Shown here: positions 38,030 to 46,434 of the stretch, piece after piece | Numbering within the stretch: position 1 is the stretch's first letter | How the letters are laid out: each line of letters starts with the position of its first letter | Source of the DNA: Streptomyces griseus subsp. griseus | GTDB taxonomy: Bacteria; Actinomycetota; Actinomycetes; Streptomycetales; Streptomycetaceae | Assembly: GCF_000720255.1 (NCBI RefSeq) | Contig: NZ_JOJE01000038.1 | Location: 4,325 to 68,324, forward strand | DNA: 64,000 nt | Direction of reading: 5' to 3' | Made by a program: the position numbers and the translations under genes | Notes under the pieces: model-generated | What the model was told of the DNA's origin: nothing | What the model saw: the letters and a program-made list of their open reading frames with translations, nothing else | The model's database searches: none

Positions 38030-38250
38030 AACGAGCTCGACCGTCTGGCCGAGGCCCACCCGGACCTCTTACCCGTCATCCACCAGGAGAACTCCGACGG
38101 CCCCTCGAAGCCCAGGAACGCATGGTCACCATGGCGCAGGAGAACGGCACCGACGTCATCCTCGGCAAGACGGCCGGAATCGGTGGCCGCAGCGCGCCGA
38201 AGTCGATGGTCCGGCGCTCACTGTTCGAGCAGCACGGCATGCGCTTCGCG
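38030..38250 (+). pseudogene. Relic of a second family 2 glycosyltransferase
   Basis: Three short segments in two frames match the intact glycosyltransferase upstream in order: ELDRLAEAHPDLLPVIHQEN (matching ELERFAGLYPKLIRVFHQEN), then after a deletion and frame change MVTMAQENGTDVILGK (matching MVAMSRENGTDIVLGK), and RRSLFEQHGMRF (matching RRELIEKNNLRF). The GT-A N terminus, the DxD segment and the whole C-terminal half are gone. It is the remnant of a diverged tandem copy, not a recent duplicate, since identity is only moderate. Confidence 0.75.
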
Positions 38251-38339
38251 ACACATCCGTTCGCACGTCACACGCGCACGTCGAACAACCCCGCGCAGCA
38301 CGCCCGCGGGACGCGAACCGTCCGCGTCCACGGGATGTC

Positions 38340-39989
38340 TCAGAGCTCGTCCACGTCCAGGTTCGTGATCACCGTCCGGGCCACCTCGCGTCCCCGGCTC
38401 GTGAAGTCGCCCTTGCCCGGGTAGCCGATGGTGAGTCTGTACAGGTCGCCGGCTGAGGTCTTGTAGTAGAGCATCCTCAGTTCGCGCGGGCGGGGGTCCT
38501 GGCTGTCGTCGGTGGTGTAGGTGATCGTGTTCTCGGCCGACGGCTTGCCCTGGTACGTCGTCTGCTCGGGGACCGTCTTCGCGCCCTTGGGCATGTCGAG
38601 GTCGTAGTCGCCGCTCTCCTTGAACTTGCCGTCGTCGTCGTACATCTCGGCGGCGGCGGAGTCGGCTATGTTCCTGCTGGTGTCCTCGGACTTCTTGGTG
38701 AGGGTGAGGACGACCGAGATGGCACCGCTGGCGTCGCTGTAGCCGACCCAGTGGGTCTGGTCCGTCTTCCGGTCGGGCACGCTGCGCTCGTAGTCGGCGG
38801 GCACCGCCAGGGTCGCGGCGACGTCCTTCTCGTGGGCCGTCTTCCAGCCGTCGGGCAGCGGCCCCGCGAAGGGATCGGTGAGTACGAGGTACGCCGCCAC
38901 CGCCGCCGCGACGACCGCGGCGCCGAGCCCGAACCACGCCTTGCGGCCCAGCCGCACGCCCCTGCCCGGTACGTCGACGTAGCGCACGGGCTGTGTGGGC
39001 TGCGGCGCCGGCGGATCCGCGGCCGCCTCCAGCAGCGCGCGCACTTGGGCCGCCGCCGGGCGCCGGGCCGGATCCTTCTGGAGCAGCCCGTTGATGGCCT
39101 CCGCGAGCGGTCCCTGCGCGGCGGCGGGCGGCGCGGGCACGGCGTTGAGGACGGACTGGAGCGTCGCGGGTGTGTTGCTGCGGCGGAACGGGGAGACGCC
39201 CTCCGTCGCCGCGTACAGCACCACACCCAGCGACCACAGGTCCGACGCCGGGCCGGGGCGCTGGCCCAGCACCCGTTCCGGCGCGATGTACTCGGGCGAT
39301 CCGACGAACCCGCCCGTGTCCGTCAGGTTCGTCTCGCCCTCGATGTGGGCGATGCCGAAGTCGGTGAGGACGACCCGGTCGTGGCGGCCCAGCAGCACGT
39401 TGTCCGGCTTGACGTCCCGGTGCAGGATGCCCGCCGCGTGTGCCGCCTCCAGCGCGCCGAGGACCTCCAGGCCGATGCCGGCCGCCTCCCGTGCGCTCAG
39501 CGTGCCCTCCTGGAGAGCATCACCGAGTGAACGTCCCCGCACCAGCTCCATGACGATCCACGGCCGATCGTCGACCACCGCCACGTCATGCACGTTCACG
39601 ACGGCCGGGTGGTCGAGCCGGGCCGCGGCCCTCGCCTCCCGGCGCATCCGCTCGAACGCGGTGGCCCGTTCACGTTCGGAAAGGTGATCGGGGACGCGCG
39701 GCTCCTTGACGGCGACCTCCCGGTCCACCGTCTCGTCCTTGGCCCGCCACACCGTGCCCATGCCTCCGTGGCCGAGCTTCGCGAGCAGGCGGTAGCGGCC
39801 GGCGATGAGCCGCCCGGTTCCGGGGTCCCGCTCGGGGGCGCCGCCTTGCAGGGGGTGCGGTGCGGCAGGCGGAGCGGGTGTCGCGTACGGGTTGTCGGGG
39901 TGCGGTAGCGCAGCCTGCGGGCTCGGCGGTTGCAGAGCGAAACTCGTCGGCTCGTCAGTCCCGTGGCGGGCTCCCCCGTTGTTGCTCAT
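38340..39989 (-). CDS. Transmembrane serine/threonine protein kinase 2
   Basis: A 549-residue receptor kinase with a Pro-rich lead of 60 residues, intact Lys95 (EVAVKEP), HRDVKPDNV and DFG, a membrane helix (AWFGLGAAVVAAAVAAYLVL) and an outer domain starting WKTAHEKDVAATLAVPADY. That outer start is nearly the same as in kinase 1, showing close paralogy. I chose the ATG at 39989; an ATG 4 codons earlier is possible. The upstream 95 bases carry 11-base repeats at 40063-40091 that may control it. Downstream lies the glycosyltransferase relic. Confidence 0.93.
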   Translation of the reverse strand: MSNNGGARHGTDEPTSFALQPPSPQAALPHPDNPYATPAPPAAPHPLQGGAPERDPGTGRLIAGRYRLLAKLGHGGMGTVWRAKDETVDREVAVKEPRVPDHLSERERATAFERMRREARAAARLDHPAVVNVHDVAVVDDRPWIVMELVRGRSLGDALQEGTLSAREAAGIGLEVLGALEAAHAAGILHRDVKPDNVLLGRHDRVVLTDFGIAHIEGETNLTDTGGFVGSPEYIAPERVLGQRPGPASDLWSLGVVLYAATEGVSPFRRSNTPATLQSVLNAVPAPPAAAQGPLAEAINGLLQKDPARRPAAAQVRALLEAAADPPAPQPTQPVRYVDVPGRGVRLGRKAWFGLGAAVVAAAVAAYLVLTDPFAGPLPDGWKTAHEKDVAATLAVPADYERSVPDRKTDQTHWVGYSDASGAISVVLTLTKKSEDTSRNIADSAAAEMYDDDGKFKESGDYDLDMPKGAKTVPEQTTYQGKPSAENTITYTTDDSQDPRPRELRMLYYKTSAGDLYRLTIGYPGKGDFTSRGREVARTVITNLDVDEL

Positions 39990-40062
39990 GCGTCCATCCA
40001 TATCGCGGCAGGCGCGGGTGCAGCCACCTCCGGCGCTTTTCGGTCACCGAGCCGTGACCCTT

Positions 40063-40091
40063 CACGTACACGTCACGTACACGTCACGTAC
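40063..40091. repeat. Tandem 11-base ACGT-rich repeats before kinase 2
   Basis: CACGTACACGT occurs twice head to tail, plus a third partial CACGTAC, straddling the stop codon of kinase 3 and ending about 75 bases upstream of kinase 2. The symmetric ACGT cores one helical turn apart would suit cooperative repressor binding. Confidence 0.5.
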
Positions 40092-41757
40092 GGACGAACG
40101 TGTCGACCGCGACGTCGAAGTACTCCCTCGCCTCCCGCACCTTCCCGACCGGTGCCGACACCCACACGTCGTACATCCGGCCGCCCTCCTCCCAGCACAG
40201 GTCGTAGGTGTGCCGGGCGCCCTCCGTCGCGTTGAAGCCGTTCCAGGTGAACTCCCAGAGCGCGGCGGGGCGCCCGCCCTGGGTGGTCTCGGTGACCCGG
40301 CCGTCCCGGTAACCGGGGTTGGTGTCCGGGCCCTTGGCGGCCGCGCGCCGCATCACCGCGAGGGGGCCGCCCGGTTCGGGGTCGGTGACCTTGACGCCGA
40401 TGCGGAAGGTGTCGCCGGGCGAGAGGTAGAAGACCCGTTCGCCCTGCGAGTCACGCCGGAAACCGTCCGGGACGGCGAAGGAGAACCCGGCAGGGTCGCG
40501 CGCGACGCGGTAGCCGGAGGGGGCGGTGGTGAGTGCGGGGGCGGGCGCGGTCGACGTGTTCGGCGCCCCCGACGACGTACGCGCGGCCGGGGATGTCGTA
40601 CTCGTGGCCGAGGACGATGTGTGCGCGGCCGTGGACGACGTGTCCGCCGGGGTGTGCGGCGCCGAGCTCCCCGGCCTGCCGTCTCCGTCGTCGTCGCCGT
40701 TCATCAGCAGGGCCGCGGCGGAGACGCCCGCGCCGGCCATCGCCGCGACCAGGAGCGCGGCCACCAGCATGCCCCGCGTGGACTGACCGGCGCGGGGCGG
40801 TGCGGCGGCGGGAGGCTGCTGGCTGGGCAGGTCGCGGTGGGTCGGGGTGTAGCCGTGCTGCCGGTCCGTCGCGGACGGCGGGGAGGCTGGGACCTGCGAG
40901 GCCTGGGGGGTGCGCCCGGTGTCCAGGAACGTACGCAGCATCCGCTCCGCCTCCGTCGCGCCCAGCCGCCGTTCCGGATCACGCTCCAGCAGGCCCTGTA
41001 CGACGGGCAGGAGTGGCGCGGCCTGGTCGGGCGGGCTGAACTCGGCGAAGACCACGGCGTGCAGGATGCCGCCCAACGAGTCCCGGCGGAACGGCGATTC
41101 CCCGCTCAGGGCCGTGCACAGCAGCGCGCCCAGCGACCACAGGTCGGACTCGGGTCCGGTCCTGGACCCGGACATCCGCTCGGGCGCGGTGTACTCGGGC
41201 GAGCCGACGAAGGACCCCGTCTCGGTGAGCGTGGTGGCGCCCGCGACCTGGGCGATGCCGAAGTCGGTGAGGACGACGCGGTCGCTGCCGGACTCCATGA
41301 GCACGTTCGCCGGTTTGATGTCCCGGTGCAGCACGCCCGCCGCGTGCGCAGCGTTCAGGGCGCTCAGCAGGGCCACGCCGATCCGGGCGACGTCCTGCGC
41401 GCCGACGGGACCGCCTGCGGAGATGCGGTCGGCGAGGGAGCCGCCCTCGATCAACTCCATCACGATGTACGGCCGTTCGTCGTCCACGACGACGTCGTGC
41501 ACGACGATGATGTGCGGGTGGCTCAGCTGCGCCACCGCACGGGCCTCGCGCAGCGTCCGGTCGCGCTGTTGGCGGGCCTCCTCGGCCGAGAGGGAGTTGT
41601 CCTGGGCGATCTCCTTGACCGCCACCCGCCGGCCGAGCAGCTGGTCCGTGGCACGCCAGACCACGCCCATGCCGCCGCGCCCGAGCCTGGCCTCCAGCCG
41701 GTAACGGCCCGCGATGACCCGGATGTCGGCCCCCTCGGTCCCCATGAGCCCCATCAT
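40084..41757 (-). CDS. Transmembrane serine/threonine protein kinase 3
   Basis: A receptor kinase of about 557 residues. VAVKEI, HRDIKPANV and DFG are intact. A Pro/Ser/Gln linker leads to one membrane helix (MLVAALLVAAMAGAGVSAAALL), a Ser/Thr-rich stalk and an outer domain starting FSFAVPDGFRRDSQGERVF with the GRPAALWEFTWNG core shared by its neighbours. Start codons cluster at 41757, 41754 and 41745 without a clear ribosome binding site; I used the first. The gap to kinase 4 upstream is only 71 bases, so the two may be cotranscribed. Confidence 0.92.
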   Translation of the reverse strand: MMGLMGTEGADIRVIAGRYRLEARLGRGGMGVVWRATDQLLGRRVAVKEIAQDNSLSAEEARQQRDRTLREARAVAQLSHPHIIVVHDVVVDDERPYIVMELIEGGSLADRISAGGPVGAQDVARIGVALLSALNAAHAAGVLHRDIKPANVLMESGSDRVVLTDFGIAQVAGATTLTETGSFVGSPEYTAPERMSGSRTGPESDLWSLGALLCTALSGESPFRRDSLGGILHAVVFAEFSPPDQAAPLLPVVQGLLERDPERRLGATEAERMLRTFLDTGRTPQASQVPASPPSATDRQHGYTPTHRDLPSQQPPAAAPPRAGQSTRGMLVAALLVAAMAGAGVSAAALLMNGDDDGDGRPGSSAPHTPADTSSTAAHTSSSATSTTSPAARTSSGAPNTSTAPAPALTTAPSGYRVARDPAGFSFAVPDGFRRDSQGERVFYLSPGDTFRIGVKVTDPEPGGPLAVMRRAAAKGPDTNPGYRDGRVTETTQGGRPAALWEFTWNGFNATEGARHTYDLCWEEGGRMYDVWVSAPVGKVREAREYFDVAVDTFVRT

Positions 41758-41827
41758 GCCCCACGAGCCGGGGCACCTGGTCAGCCACCTTTCGGCCGCC
41801 ACCCAGGGGGTCAACCGGCTCCCCCGG

Positions 41828-43519
41828 TCAGGCCCCCTTCGGCCGCCATCCCTGCAGGACCGTCTTGAACTGCTTGCCGGTCGTCGCCCAGTCCTTCGCG
41901 GGCGCCGACATGTAGATGGCGTACTCGACTCCGTCGCGGCTGAAGTACGTCTGCTCGATCGCGCGGCGCGGTCCGGGGAACGGGGTGTCCTTCGCCTGTG
42001 CGGTCCACGTGTACTCCCACAGGGAGCCCTCGCGGTCGCGGTAGAGGTTCTTCTCCATCCTCACGCGTTTGTAGTCGACGAGCCGGTCGAGCTGCTGTTC
42101 GAGGTCACGCTGGTGCTCGTAGGCGTCGTTGAAGTCGGAGGACGTGTCGACGGCGATGCGGACGAAGTGCTCGCCGCCGTCGGGCGTGTAGTCGATCTGC
42201 TTGAGGTCGCCCTGGATGCTGAAGACCTCGCGCTTCCAGGTCTTGTCGGGCAGGGACAGTTCGAAGCCCAGGGGGTCCTCGACGGAGACCCATGTGCCGG
42301 TGCCCGCGCCCTTCCCGGCCGTCGTGCCGCCCGCGGAGGTGGAGTCGGGTGACGCGGAGGCGGTGTCGTTCCGCTGCCTGCTCTCGTCCACCTTCTGCAG
42401 CAGCACCGCCGTACCGCCGCCGACCAGCGCGGCGACGGCCACCACCAGGGCGAGCGTGCGCAGCCGGCGGTGCCTGGTCGGCGCGGACGCGGGTCCCGAG
42501 GGCCCGATCGAGGTCGGTGCCGAGGCCGGGCCGGTCATGTGGTGGACGGGCGAGGCCATCGGCTCCGCCAGGGGGTGGGTCGAGGTGCCCGGACCGGGAT
42601 GACCGGCCGTCCCCGCGCCCGGTACCGCGTGGGTCGCCGACTCGAAGCGGTCGCCCATGTGCCGTGTCGGCACGTAGACCTGCGCGGCGTCGGGCCGCCG
42701 TCCCTCCGCCGCCTCGGCGAGCAGCTGTTCGGCTTCCACGACACCGGGCCGGTCGGCCGGGTCCTTGCGCAGCAGTGCGGTGATGACGGGCTCGAGCGGA
42801 CCGGCGTACCGCGGCTCGGCGGCCTCCTCCTCGACGACCGCCTGCATGGTGCCGAGGGGCGAGGTGCGGCGGAAGGGCGACCTGCCCTCCACCGCCGTGT
42901 ACAGCGTCGCGCCGAGCGCCCACAGGTCGGAGGACGGGCCGGGGTCGTGGCCGCGCACGCGTTCGGGGGCGAGGTAGTCGACCGATCCGACGACCTCTCC
43001 CGTACGGGTGATGGTGGTGTCGCCCTCGATCTGCGCGATGCCGAAGTCGGTGAGCAGGACCCGGCGGTCGTGGCCGAGGAGAACGTTGCCGGGCTTGATG
43101 TCACGGTGCAGGACCCCGGCGGCGTGCGCGGCGCGCAGGGCGCGCAGCACCCACAGGCCGATCCGCGCCGCCTCCGTGGGCTCGACGCGGCCGTCCTCCT
43201 TCACCGCGTCGGCCAGCGAGCGGCCCTCGACGAGCTCCATCACGATCCACGGCCGGCCGTCGTGTTCGAGCACGTCGTGGACGGTGACGACAGCGGAGTG
43301 GTTGATCCGCGCGGCCGCGCGCGCCTCCGCCCGGGTACGGGCGAGCAGCCGTTCCTGGTCGCTCTCGGAGACGTAGAGAGCGGCGGTCAGCTCCTTGATG
43401 GCGACGGCGCGGTGCAGCACCTCATCATGGGCACGCCACACACGGCCCATACCGCCGCTGCCGATGGAGTCGGCGAGCCGGTAACGGCCGGCGACGAGCT
43501 GGCCCTGCATCTGATTCAC
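41828..43519 (-). CDS. Transmembrane serine/threonine protein kinase 4
   Basis: A 563-residue receptor kinase from a GTG with GCGGGG upstream. VAIKEL, HRDIKPGNV and DFG are intact. Pro/His-rich linker, membrane helix (LRTLALVVAVAALVGGGTAVLL), short Ser/Thr stalk, then an outer domain FELSLPDKTWKREVFS... with the GSLWEYTWTA core. The catalytic domain begins near residue 12 (RYRLADSIGSGGMG), leaving almost no N-terminal extension, unlike kinase 2. Confidence 0.92.
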   Translation of the reverse strand: MNQMQGQLVAGRYRLADSIGSGGMGRVWRAHDEVLHRAVAIKELTAALYVSESDQERLLARTRAEARAAARINHSAVVTVHDVLEHDGRPWIVMELVEGRSLADAVKEDGRVEPTEAARIGLWVLRALRAAHAAGVLHRDIKPGNVLLGHDRRVLLTDFGIAQIEGDTTITRTGEVVGSVDYLAPERVRGHDPGPSSDLWALGATLYTAVEGRSPFRRTSPLGTMQAVVEEEAAEPRYAGPLEPVITALLRKDPADRPGVVEAEQLLAEAAEGRRPDAAQVYVPTRHMGDRFESATHAVPGAGTAGHPGPGTSTHPLAEPMASPVHHMTGPASAPTSIGPSGPASAPTRHRRLRTLALVVAVAALVGGGTAVLLQKVDESRQRNDTASASPDSTSAGGTTAGKGAGTGTWVSVEDPLGFELSLPDKTWKREVFSIQGDLKQIDYTPDGGEHFVRIAVDTSSDFNDAYEHQRDLEQQLDRLVDYKRVRMEKNLYRDREGSLWEYTWTAQAKDTPFPGPRRAIEQTYFSRDGVEYAIYMSAPAKDWATTGKQFKTVLQGWRPKGA

Positions 43520-43656
43520 GTTGCCCCGCAATGCTCTTGACAGGGTCAGACTAAGGACCGGCCCGCGTCCAGGGAACAAGCGGGGTCCCAAGGAAACCGC
43601 ACTGTGATGGTTATCGCTTGCAGGTCAATGTGGGAACCGCCGGGGAAGACGGGGCC

Positions 43657-46260
43657 TCAGCCGGTGTACCGGTAGGTGGCCGACGCCTGTTCGTACAGGC
43701 GGGTCACCTCGTCCCGTTCGGCCTCGGGGCCACGCATCTGGAGGACGTGGTAGCGCCCGCCGAGGAGGATCGCGATGTTCCGCACGAACAACTCCTTCCC
43801 CTCCGCGCCGGTCCAGGTGAACTGCCCCTCGGCCATGGACCGTCCGCCCACCTCGATGGTGCGCAGCCCGGTGGAGGTGGCCCAACTGGAGGCGCGGTAC
43901 GGCTGCAGCTCGAGCTCCTTCTCCCGCTGGTAGACCATCGGGTCACTGCCGTACTTCTTCGCGGTGTCCCGCCCGGGCACGACGAGCAGCTCGAAGTCGC
44001 CGTGCGTGTACCGGACCTGGCCGAGCCCGTTGCGCGGGGTGCGGTCCCAGCCGTTGGCGACAGCCACGCGGAAGCCCTCGGCGTCCTTGCGCAGGGTGAA
44101 GCCGTCGGGGACGTCGGGGTCGTCGCCGGCCTGCGTCCCGGTGGAGCCGCCGGACTCGGACGGCTCCGGGTTCTGTTGCGGCGAGGTCTGGTCGGGCCGG
44201 GGCTCGCTGCTCGCGTCGGGTGCCTGCTCGACCTGACCGGTGGCCCCCGTCCGCTCGGCCCCGCCCGCCCCGTCGGCGCCGGCGTTCTCGCCGGCCTTGG
44301 GCATGAACAGCACGGCGTACGCGATCGCCGCGGCCAGCGCCAGCAGTATCACCACGAGCAGCGTGCGGCCCAGGCTGCGCGGTGAGCGGCCCGTCTCCCG
44401 CCTGGCCCGCTTGTGCCGCCCGTGCGTGGAGACGGGCAGCCCGGCGCGTCGCCTGCGCACCAGCTCGCCCCGGCGGCGGACGATCGGCAGCCGGTGCGGA
44501 TCGACGGGCGGAGCGGCGATGACGTGCGCGCCGGCCTCCGGCTCGGGCGCCGAGCGGACCAGTGACCGCAGCCAGCCCCGCAGTTCCTCGAAGTCGATGC
44601 GCTCGGTGGGGTCCTGGCGCAGCAGCGACTCCACGACCGGCCGGAGCGGCCCGCACTCCTCGGCGAAGGCGGGCGGCTCCGCGCACACCATCTGCACCAG
44701 CTCGGCCGTCGACTCCTCCGGATACGGCGCGTGCCCCTGCACGGCCCTGAAGAGCAGCGCGCCCAGCGCCCACAGGTCGGTCGCGGGCCCGATCGGCGCG
44801 GCCAACTGCCAGTTCTCGTGCACCGGCCCGGCCTGCTCCGGCGCCCACCGCTCGGTCACGGGCCCCACCACGGCCATCCGCGCCTGCCGCGCCCGTTCGG
44901 CGGCCAGCGCCGTCGCCGGCCCCCGCCGCACCGGCCCACCGGCCGGCTCACCCCAGCCCGCGCCGGGCACCCCCGCCGCGGGCACGGGCTCGGGCAGCAC
45001 GGGGCCGCTCCCCTGCGCGGGCACGGACACACCGCGCACCCCGTGAGGGTCGGCCATCCGCCCCTGGGGCACACCTGGCCGCGCCACCTCCGAGCCGGGC
45101 CCGATGGCGTACGGCCCCTGCGACGAGCCGTCGACCTGGCCACCCGGCCCGATCTCATACGGCGCCTGCGACGAACCGTTGGCGTAGGGGCGGGTCTCGC
45201 CCTCGGCGGGAGGCCGGGCGCCGGGAAGCGCCGTCCGACCGTTCTGCGCCTCGTGCACCCGGGCCGCGGCCCGCGCGCCGGCACGATACGCGGCGATCGC
45301 TCCGGCACGTGCGGCACGAATGTCATCGCCGCTCTCCGGAGTGGCTCTCCGAGCGAGCGCGGACGAATCGCTCGCCCCGCCGATCCCGTGCGCGCCCTCC
45401 GCACCGGCAGCCGGCAACGCGCCCGCCGCCCGCGCCTGAATGGCCGCCCGCCGAGCAGCCTCGGGATCCACCCCGCCACTCACACCACCGAGACCGCCGG
45501 CACCCAACGCTCCCCCGGGCGCGCCCGCCCCACCACTCGCCCCGCTTGCCCCACCGGGCCCACCGGGCCCACCAAAGCCGACCGGGCCTCCACCGGGCGG
45601 GCCCCCGAACTCCCCGGGTCCGCCGCCCGCCTCATCCTCCTCGGGCGGCACCGGGTCGTACCCGCACAGCGCCTCCTCCGCCGCGCCGACGGCCAGTCCG
45701 GTCAGCATGACCCGGCCGTCGTCGCAGATCAGTACCGTGCGCGCGGTGATGTTCCGGTGCACCCAGCCGTGCCCGTGCAGCACCCGCAGGGCCATGAGCA
45801 CGTCGGAGGCGACCTCGGCCGCCCGGTACGGCGTCAGCGGCTTCTCGGCGAGCAGCGCGGCAAGCGGCCGTGCGGCCACCAACTCACTCACTATCCACAG
45901 CGACCCGCCCTCGGCGAACACGTCGAAGACCTGGTCGAGCCGCGGGTGGTCGGGAATCCGGGCCGTGGCCTGCGCGGCCTCCACCGCACGCCGCACCACC
46001 GGATCGGCGGGCCGCCGGGTGCCGGCTCCGGCCCGCTGCGGGCGGCCCACCCCACGGTCACGCGCTGTGAACCCCTCGGGCAGTCCCTCCGCGTCGAGCA
46101 CCTCCGCCTCGACGACCTCCGGCAACGGCACCTGCCTGACCAGGACTTCCTGCCCGCTGTAGGTGTCGAAGGCGCGGATCTCGCTGAGTTCGTACTCGTC
46201 GGACGGCGGCAGCGGCAGGCGGTAGCGGTCGGCGAGTACCCGTCCCGCATAGTCGTCCAC
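43657..46260 (-). CDS. Receptor pseudokinase in the kinase array
   Basis: An 867-residue protein from a GTG with GGGGAGG 5 bases upstream. The kinase fold can be followed, but every catalytic position is changed: the Gly loop is lost (residues 13-30), the Lys of VAVK is Arg42, HRD is HRN (168-170) and DFG is TGL (187-189). It should not transfer phosphate. The linker of about 400 residues is very rich in Gly, Ala and Pro. After a basic stretch come a membrane helix (LLVVILLALAAAIAYAVLF) and the same outer domain type as its neighbours (YRVAV-like FRVAVANGWDR, core GQFTWTG). It may act as a partner or allosteric regulator of the active kinases. Confidence 0.9.
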   Translation of the reverse strand: MDDYAGRVLADRYRLPLPPSDEYELSEIRAFDTYSGQEVLVRQVPLPEVVEAEVLDAEGLPEGFTARDRGVGRPQRAGAGTRRPADPVVRRAVEAAQATARIPDHPRLDQVFDVFAEGGSLWIVSELVAARPLAALLAEKPLTPYRAAEVASDVLMALRVLHGHGWVHRNITARTVLICDDGRVMLTGLAVGAAEEALCGYDPVPPEEDEAGGGPGEFGGPPGGGPVGFGGPGGPGGASGASGGAGAPGGALGAGGLGGVSGGVDPEAARRAAIQARAAGALPAAGAEGAHGIGGASDSSALARRATPESGDDIRAARAGAIAAYRAGARAAARVHEAQNGRTALPGARPPAEGETRPYANGSSQAPYEIGPGGQVDGSSQGPYAIGPGSEVARPGVPQGRMADPHGVRGVSVPAQGSGPVLPEPVPAAGVPGAGWGEPAGGPVRRGPATALAAERARQARMAVVGPVTERWAPEQAGPVHENWQLAAPIGPATDLWALGALLFRAVQGHAPYPEESTAELVQMVCAEPPAFAEECGPLRPVVESLLRQDPTERIDFEELRGWLRSLVRSAPEPEAGAHVIAAPPVDPHRLPIVRRRGELVRRRRAGLPVSTHGRHKRARRETGRSPRSLGRTLLVVILLALAAAIAYAVLFMPKAGENAGADGAGGAERTGATGQVEQAPDASSEPRPDQTSPQQNPEPSESGGSTGTQAGDDPDVPDGFTLRKDAEGFRVAVANGWDRTPRNGLGQVRYTHGDFELLVVPGRDTAKKYGSDPMVYQREKELELQPYRASSWATSTGLRTIEVGGRSMAEGQFTWTGAEGKELFVRNIAILLGGRYHVLQMRGPEAERDEVTRLYEQASATYRYTG

Positions 46261-46434
46261 GATGCCTCCCCCGGCTGCCCGGTCGCTCAATTCCGCTCGT
46301 TGCGCGGCCCGATTCCCGCACAACTCGATGCGTACGGTCCGCAGCCATTCACGATACGTGCCGGAGGCAACCTGCAAAGGGGGATACCGGATCTGACGCC
46401 CCGACTCCCGCCCCGAACGCCGGGGCGGGCCAGG

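Noticed and set aside
35823..38456. 877-codon open frame on the plus strand
   Set aside because: Out-of-frame reading of the glycosyltransferase gene; Arg/Pro/His-rich with no conserved motif.
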